Assembly: GCF_003003795.1 (NCBI RefSeq)
Contig: NZ_PVWK01000079.1
Coordinates: 1 to 64,000 of the forward strand
Origin: Stenomitos frigidus ULC18
Lineage (GTDB): Bacteria > Cyanobacteriota > Cyanobacteriia > Leptolyngbyales > Leptolyngbyaceae
Direction: 5' to 3'
Length of the DNA stretch: 64,000 bases
A program made the translations under genes and the position numbers. Below the pieces are notes generated by a model. It made no database searches, was not told the origin of the DNA, and saw nothing but the letters and a program-made list of their open reading frames with translations. Positions 59,451-64,000 of this stretch are shown piece after piece (position 1 is the first letter of the stretch; the number at the start of each line of letters is the position of its first letter).

Positions 59451-61904
59451 ATGGTTGATTTTCATACACCTGAGCCCAATGTTAAGGCTGAAGCGGTTGT
59501 CACGCGCGAAGCGAAGCGGGTGCCACCTCCTGTGCGATCGCAAGGAACGGACAGCCAGTGGGCATCACCACCGGAGCCAATCAACCAGATTCTGGATGCG
59601 CCCAGTACGCCAACCGTGCTGATTTCGCCAGACAACCAATGGTTCATTGAGCTTGAGCAGCCCTCTCTACCGACGATCGCTGAATTGGCGGAGCCAGAAA
59701 TTGCCGTTGCTGGCTTTCGTCTCAATCCCAAGCTCAACAGTCCTGCACGTCACCATACTTATCGTGGTATGACGCTCAACGCCATGCAGTCAGGCGCAAG
59801 TCAACCCATTCCTTTGCCCGATGAGGCTCGCATCAGCTATGCGCACTGGTCGCCCGATGGTCAAAAACTCGCGTTTGCATTGACGCAGGCTACGGGACTG
59901 GAGCTATGGTTCCTTAACTTGTCTGATGGCGTACCTCATCGTCTGACAGAACCCACTTTGAATGCGACATATGGTGTTCCGTATCGTTGGCTTTCGGATG
60001 AGGCGCTGCTTTGCAAATTCATTCCAGCCGATCGCGGAGAGCCGCCTGAAAAACCATCCATACCAACTGGGCCAATCATCCAGGAGAACTTAGGGCGTAA
60101 AACTGCCAGCCGTACGTACACCAATCTGTTGCAGAATCCTTATGATGAACAGCTGTTTGAGTACTACGTCACCTCAACGCTGGGATTGGTGACACTTGAG
60201 GGACGGCAGCAACGTCTCAGCGAACCTTGCCTGGTTGACGAAGCGATCCCATCACCAGACGGCAACTACATTCTGCTGACAACGCTGCATCGACCGTTTT
60301 CCTACCAGTTACCGAGTTCATACTTTCCCCTACGGTTTCAAGTTCTCACTGCAACGGGGCAGCATGTGCGTGATCTCGCTGAGCGACCGTTAGCCGATGC
60401 TGTTTCCACTAAATTTGACGCGGTGGTGGCTGGTCCTAGGCGCATGTGCTGGCGCAGCGATCGTCCCGCAACACTCTACTGGGTGGAAGCGCTGGATGGA
60501 GGCGATCCTGACCAAGAGGTGCCTTACCGTGATGCGCTGTATGAGCTCAATGCCCCCTTTACCGATGAGCCAAGGGAGCTGTGGCGATCGCAGTACCGTT
60601 TTCGGCGAGTGCGATGGGGCAATGATACGGTAGCGCTTGTATGGGAACGCTGGCACGATACTCGCCTGTTAAGGGTATGGAAGCTAAACCCTGCGCAACC
60701 GGAAGCCCCACAATGCCTGGCTGAACGCAGCTATGAAGACCAATATAGTGATCCAGGCATGCCGTTAACCGAGCCAGGTCCCTTTGGACGACACGTCTTG
60801 CAGTTTACACCTGACGGCAACAGCCTTTACCTCACTGGGCGGGGCGCGTCACCAGCAGGCGTTTACCCCTTTCTCGATCGCCTGGATCTCGCTACAGCGA
60901 CGACCGAACGCCTCTGGCAAGCTCAGTCACCTTATTTCGAGTCGGTGATCAAATTGCTCGACAACGAAGCTCAGCAGTTCTTCACACTCCGCCAGTCGCA
61001 AACTGAGCCGCCTAACTTTTTTCTCCATACACGATCGCAACCGCAACCAGTGCCCTTGACTGTGTATCCCGATCGGGCCCCTCAGTTTGCGGGTATGCAT
61101 AAAGAAGTGGTGCGGTATCAGCGCGCAGACGGCGTACAGCTTTCTGCAAAACTCCATCTGCCAGCAGGCTATGACCCAAGACGCGATGGCCCCTTACCAA
61201 TGGTGTTCTGGATCTATCCTGAAGAATTTAAAAATCGAGATCTCGCTGGTCAAGTCACTACTGCCGAGCATGCCTTTAGTCGCCCCAGTGGCACATCAGT
61301 TTTATTTCTGCTGACCCAGGGCTATGCCGTACTTAATAACCCCAGTCTGCCGATTATTGGAGAAGGCGACGCCGAACCTAATGATACGTACGTCGAGCAA
61401 CTGTTAACAGGTATGGAGGCGGCGATCGATTATGTGGTCGATCGGGGCATCGCCGACCGTGATCGACTCGCGATCGGCGGTCACTCCTACGGTGCGTTTA
61501 CTACGGCTAATATCCTGGCGCACAGCAATTTGTTTCGTGCTGGTATCGCTCGTAGCGGCGCGTACAACCGCACCCTCACCCCCTTTGGCTTTCAAGGCGA
61601 ACAGCGTCACTTCTGGGACGCAGCAGAGACATACATGCACATGTCGCCGTTCACCCATGTCGGCAAAATCGCGGCACCACTGCTGTTGATTCATGGGGCT
61701 GACGATAGCAATGCAGGCACTTACCCCTTGCAAACCGAGCGCTTTTACGAAGCCTTGAAAGGTTTGGGCGCAACGGTTCGCCAAGTCATCTTGCCCTTAG
61801 AAGATCACGGCTACCATTCCCGCGAGGCAGTCGGACATGTGCTTTGGGAAATGGTGCGATGGTGCGATCGGTATCTCAAGGATGCTAGCGAAGAACAAAC
61901 TTAA
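59451..61904 (+). CDS. S9-family serine peptidase (glutamyl endopeptidase-like)
   Basis: This 817-residue protein is similar in layout to the chloroplast glutamyl peptidase (CGEP) group of prolyl-oligopeptidase-like enzymes. It has an N-terminal beta propeller (ILDAPSTPTVLISPDNQWFI, then VPYRWLSDEALLCKFIPADR) and a C-terminal alpha/beta hydrolase. The catalytic Ser is in LAIGGHSYGAFTTANILAHS, Asp in LLLIHGADDSNAGTYPLQTE, His in PLEDHGYHSREAVGHV. It probably degrades peptides in the cytoplasm or thylakoid. No signal peptide. ATG at 59451 is preferred; a GTG at 59385 or ATG at 59403 would add an unrelated leader. Confidence 0.9.
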   Translation: MVDFHTPEPNVKAEAVVTREAKRVPPPVRSQGTDSQWASPPEPINQILDAPSTPTVLISPDNQWFIELEQPSLPTIAELAEPEIAVAGFRLNPKLNSPARHHTYRGMTLNAMQSGASQPIPLPDEARISYAHWSPDGQKLAFALTQATGLELWFLNLSDGVPHRLTEPTLNATYGVPYRWLSDEALLCKFIPADRGEPPEKPSIPTGPIIQENLGRKTASRTYTNLLQNPYDEQLFEYYVTSTLGLVTLEGRQQRLSEPCLVDEAIPSPDGNYILLTTLHRPFSYQLPSSYFPLRFQVLTATGQHVRDLAERPLADAVSTKFDAVVAGPRRMCWRSDRPATLYWVEALDGGDPDQEVPYRDALYELNAPFTDEPRELWRSQYRFRRVRWGNDTVALVWERWHDTRLLRVWKLNPAQPEAPQCLAERSYEDQYSDPGMPLTEPGPFGRHVLQFTPDGNSLYLTGRGASPAGVYPFLDRLDLATATTERLWQAQSPYFESVIKLLDNEAQQFFTLRQSQTEPPNFFLHTRSQPQPVPLTVYPDRAPQFAGMHKEVVRYQRADGVQLSAKLHLPAGYDPRRDGPLPMVFWIYPEEFKNRDLAGQVTTAEHAFSRPSGTSVLFLLTQGYAVLNNPSLPIIGEGDAEPNDTYVEQLLTGMEAAIDYVVDRGIADRDRLAIGGHSYGAFTTANILAHSNLFRAGIARSGAYNRTLTPFGFQGEQRHFWDAAETYMHMSPFTHVGKIAAPLLLIHGADDSNAGTYPLQTERFYEALKGLGATVRQVILPLEDHGYHSREAVGHVLWEMVRWCDRYLKDASEEQT

Positions 61905-61974
61905 AAGTGGCTACCCACTTGGATTTCCCTTTTTCATGCTTCTTAGGGGCTGCAAAGAAATAACGTCATGGACT

Positions 61975-62083
61975 GTAGCGGTCAGCCGTCAGCGGTCAGC
62001 CATTAGAGAAAAGTTGACCGCTGATAGCTGATAGCTGATAGCTAATCCAAAAGTATGCAGTTATTTTTTAACAAGTCCTTAGT
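61975..62083 (-). repeat. Dispersed ~100-bp element, copy B (inverted)
   Basis: Runs from GTAGCGGTCAGCCGTCAGCG through repeated CTGATAG units to CAAAAGTATGCAGTTATTTT then TTAACAAGTCCTTAG. It is the reverse complement of 43707-43802 with scattered changes and extra heptads. It lies between the peptidase gene and rplI. Confidence 0.8.
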
Positions 62084-62230
62084 GGCTAGAAGCGCCTGTA
62101 CAAAAGCAAGACTCCATCTCCCATGCCCCAAACCGTTTTAGCCAAACTATGGAAACAATCCCCTTTATTAGGGTACTATTGTATCTCTGTGGGTTTTTAA
62201 GCTTAGAAAGATTGTGACGAAGGAAAGGCT

Positions 62231-62689
62231 ATGGCGAAGCGTGTACAGTTAGTTCTCAGTCGAGATGTGAGCAAGTTAGGCAAAGCAGGAGACCTGGTTG
62301 AAGTTGCTCCTGGCTACGCTCGCAACTATTTGATTCCTCAAGGCATTGGAGCACGGACGACACCGGGGCTTTTGAAGCAGGTTGAGCGACGCAAAGAATT
62401 AGAGCGGCAGCGTTTGTTGGAAGAAAAGCAACAAGCAGAAACACTCAAAAAAGCGTTGGAAACGGTCGGACGCTACACGATCGCCAAGCAAGCGGGTGAA
62501 AAAGACGCAATCTTTGGTACCGTTACTAATCAGGATGTGGCTGATGTGATTCTGGAAACAGCGAAGCAAGAGATTGACCGTCGCGGCATTACTTTGCCCG
62601 ATATTCACCAGCTCGGTTCCTACAGGGCAGACATCAAGCTTCACCCAGATGTTACCGCAACGGTGGAAATCCAGGTGGTTGCCAGCTAA
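62231..62689 (+). CDS. rplI: 50S ribosomal protein L9
   Basis: This 152-residue L9 begins [20 protein letters not shown], then [20 protein letters not shown], a long connecting helix ([20 protein letters not shown]) and the C-terminal domain [20 protein letters not shown] and [14 protein letters not shown]. It binds 23S rRNA at the L1 stalk base. ATG at 62231 has AAGGAAAGG upstream. dnaB follows on the same strand, a common bacterial order. Confidence 0.97.
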   Translation: MAKRVQLVLSRDVSKLGKAGDLVEVAPGYARNYLIPQGIGARTTPGLLKQVERRKELERQRLLEEKQQAETLKKALETVGRYTIAKQAGEKDAIFGTVTNQDVADVILETAKQEIDRRGITLPDIHQLGSYRADIKLHPDVTATVEIQVVAS

Positions 62690-62721
62690 GGGGCACGACT
62701 TCGATCATGTTCAAGAACTTT

Positions 62722-62754
62722 CTGTAGGGTCATGGCAATGCTATGACCCTACAG
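62722..62754 (+). terminator. Hairpin after rplI
   Basis: CTGTAGGGTCAT (62722-62733) and ATGACCCTACAG (62743-62754) pair perfectly over 12 bp. Related to the palindrome at 27963. Confidence 0.65.
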
Positions 62755-63056
62755 GTGCATGGGCATGACTGAATTCACAGATTAAGGAATCCGTCGGTTC
62801 CAGATGCCATAGGGGACGGTTTGCTATCACCGCTCAAGTCGGATAGAGTAGTACAATGGTACTTAATCATCCCAAGCGGGTTTGTCACAGCATGAATTGG
62901 CGTGCAATTTCTACATTTAGAGCTCAAACGCTGTAGCTAATTCAGATTGCGCTAAATGTGGTGGAGTGCAGGTAACCTTAGCTGTATATTGGGATGAGTT
63001 GCGGCAGGTTGCGGTGACTGGTCTCAAACAATTTATTGTTGCCTTCCCTAAAGCCC
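62755..63056. other. rplI-dnaB intergenic
   Basis: A 302-nt spacer with no gene or repeat that I can support. It probably holds the dnaB promoter. Confidence 0.45.
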
Positions 63057-64000
63057 ATGGTTCAGGAACTCAATTTTCAAGCCTTTAGCGATCGCTTGCC
63101 GCCCCAGAACATTGATGCCGAAGAGTCAATTTTGGGTGGTATTTTGCTTGATCCGGAGGCCATTAATCGAGTTGCAGATTTGTTGCAGCCTGAAGCATTT
63201 TATCTCAGCGCTCACCGAGAGATTTACCGCGCTGCGCTAGTTTTACAGGCGCACGGTAGCTCGACCGATTTGATGAGCATTACCTCTTGGCTGATCGATC
63301 GTGGACTGCTAGAAAAAGTGGGCGGGCAAAGTAAGCTAGCGCAATTGATCGATCGTACGGTGAGTGCCGTCAACATCGATCAGTACGCCCAACTGGTGAT
63401 GGACAAATACATGCGCCGGAAGCTGATTAAGGCGGGCAACGAAATTGCTCATCTTGGGCACGATACGGCTAACGACCTGGAAGAAGTGCTCGATCAGTCG
63501 GAGCAAAAGCTCTTTGGCGTCACCCAGGATCGACCGCAGCAGGGCTTGATGGCCGCGTCTGATATCTTGACGCATACCTTCTCTGATATTGAGAGCCGAT
63601 CGCTGGGGATGGTTTTGCCCGGTCTTTCCTGCGGATTTTACGACCTAGATGCGATGACTCAAGGCTTTCAACGCTCTGATTTAATTATCGTTGCAGGACG
63701 ACCGTCGATGGGTAAAACGTCCTTCACGATGAACATTGCCCGTAACATTGCCGCCTTCCACAAGCTGCCTGTTGCCATCTTTAGCTTGGAAATGTCCAAA
63801 GAGCAGTTGGTGCAACGCCTGCTGGCCAGTGAAGTTCGCATCGAAAGTGGACGCTTGCGAGCAGGGCGCGTCAGTCAAAACGAATGGGAACCATTGGGGC
63901 ACGCGATCAGCACCTTGTCGCAACTACCCATATTTATCGACGACACGCCCAATATCAGCATTACAGAGATGCGATCGAAGGCACGGCGACTCCAGGCAGA
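63057..64000 (+). CDS. dnaB: Replicative DNA helicase DnaB (5' part, runs off the window)
   Basis: From ATG at 63057 the frame is open to the window end, giving about 314 residues. It starts MVQELNFQAFSDRLPPQNID, AEESILGGILLDPEAINRVA (N-terminal primase-interaction domain), then LPGLSCGFYDLDAMTQGFQR and the Walker A loop IIVAGRPSMGKTSFTMNIAR, then AIFSLEMSKEQLVQRLLASE. DnaB is the hexameric fork helicase. No intein interrupts the Walker A site; later intein sites are beyond the window. Because it lacks a stop here, the rest cannot be judged. Confidence 0.96.
   Translation, partial: MVQELNFQAFSDRLPPQNIDAEESILGGILLDPEAINRVADLLQPEAFYLSAHREIYRAALVLQAHGSSTDLMSITSWLIDRGLLEKVGGQSKLAQLIDRTVSAVNIDQYAQLVMDKYMRRKLIKAGNEIAHLGHDTANDLEEVLDQSEQKLFGVTQDRPQQGLMAASDILTHTFSDIESRSLGMVLPGLSCGFYDLDAMTQGFQRSDLIIVAGRPSMGKTSFTMNIARNIAAFHKLPVAIFSLEMSKEQLVQRLLASEVRIESGRLRAGRVSQNEWEPLGHAISTLSQLPIFIDDTPNISITEMRSKARRLQA

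Noticed and set aside
63057-64000. Intein in dnaB
   Set aside because: Common in cyanobacteria, but the Walker A site is uninterrupted and the other usual sites lie beyond the window.
1-64000. Prophage or large integrated element
   Set aside because: No integrase, phage structural genes or att-like repeats flanking a tRNA; only IS, intron and MITE remnants.

Overview
The window is chromosomal DNA from a cyanobacterium. HIP1-type octamers (GCGATCGC and close relatives) are scattered through almost every gene. The genes include a photosystem I subunit (psaM), a thioredoxin-like protein resembling photosystem I accumulation factors, a carbon-concentrating cluster (sbtA, sbtB and a Tat-exported beta carbonic anhydrase), two lumenal pentapeptide-repeat proteins and geranylgeranyl diphosphate synthase. 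Heptameric STRR-type repeats and many extragenic palindromes fit a filamentous or Leptolyngbya-like lineage, but the species cannot be fixed from the sequence alone.

Layout. 0-8.3 kb is an accessory, decaying region: an IS630 transposase remnant abutting a broken metallo-beta-lactamase-fold gene, a large secreted phytase with RTX repeats preceded by a possible Pho box, the orphan N-terminal domain of a NACHT/STAND-type protein (frameshifted), a non-canonical Hsp70, a frameshifted zinc-ribbon/TPR gene, and a fossil group II intron with an intact-looking domain V. 8.3-22 kb is mostly housekeeping: TPR protein, psaM, terC, ndk, hrcA, rhodanese, DUF3352, DUF1643, a PSI biogenesis protein, a Fur-family regulator, purK and sucD, plus a collapsed MFS pseudogene. 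22-27 kb carries sbtA-sbtB-carbonic anhydrase, a PaaK-like adenylating enzyme and an HD hydrolase. 27-28 kb is a deletion scar joining a proline-rich gene tail to a TonB-dependent receptor tail. 28-43.7 kb has a deacetylase-like enzyme, a histidine kinase, a universal stress protein, a Rieske oxygenase, an ACT-malic enzyme, a TIR protein with a putative EACC1 adaptor domain, DUF2993, PAP2-like, crtE, folD, Nudix and a GGDEF protein. 43.9-53 kb has a Ski2-like helicase, a second Usp gene under a probable c-di-AMP (ydaO/yuaA) riboswitch, an M48 protease, gamma-glutamyltransferase and an M28 peptidase. 53-64 kb has two near-identical HD-type phosphohydrolases flanking an aldo/keto reductase and a STAS protein, a ParM-like/ribbon-helix-helix pair, an S9 glutamyl-peptidase-like enzyme, rplI and the 5' part of dnaB.

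The strongest items for follow-up are the c-di-AMP riboswitch with a ribosome-site-sequestering hairpin ahead of the Usp gene at 47.2 kb, the EACC1-TIR protein at 36.3-37.2 kb, a new-looking ~125-bp MITE in three copies (24.8, 35.5 and 38.4 kb), a second dispersed ~100-bp element in opposite orientations at 43.7 and 62.0 kb, and the chromosomal ParM-like/RHH cassette. I found no tRNA, rRNA or CRISPR array. All family assignments come from reading motifs by eye; no searches were run.
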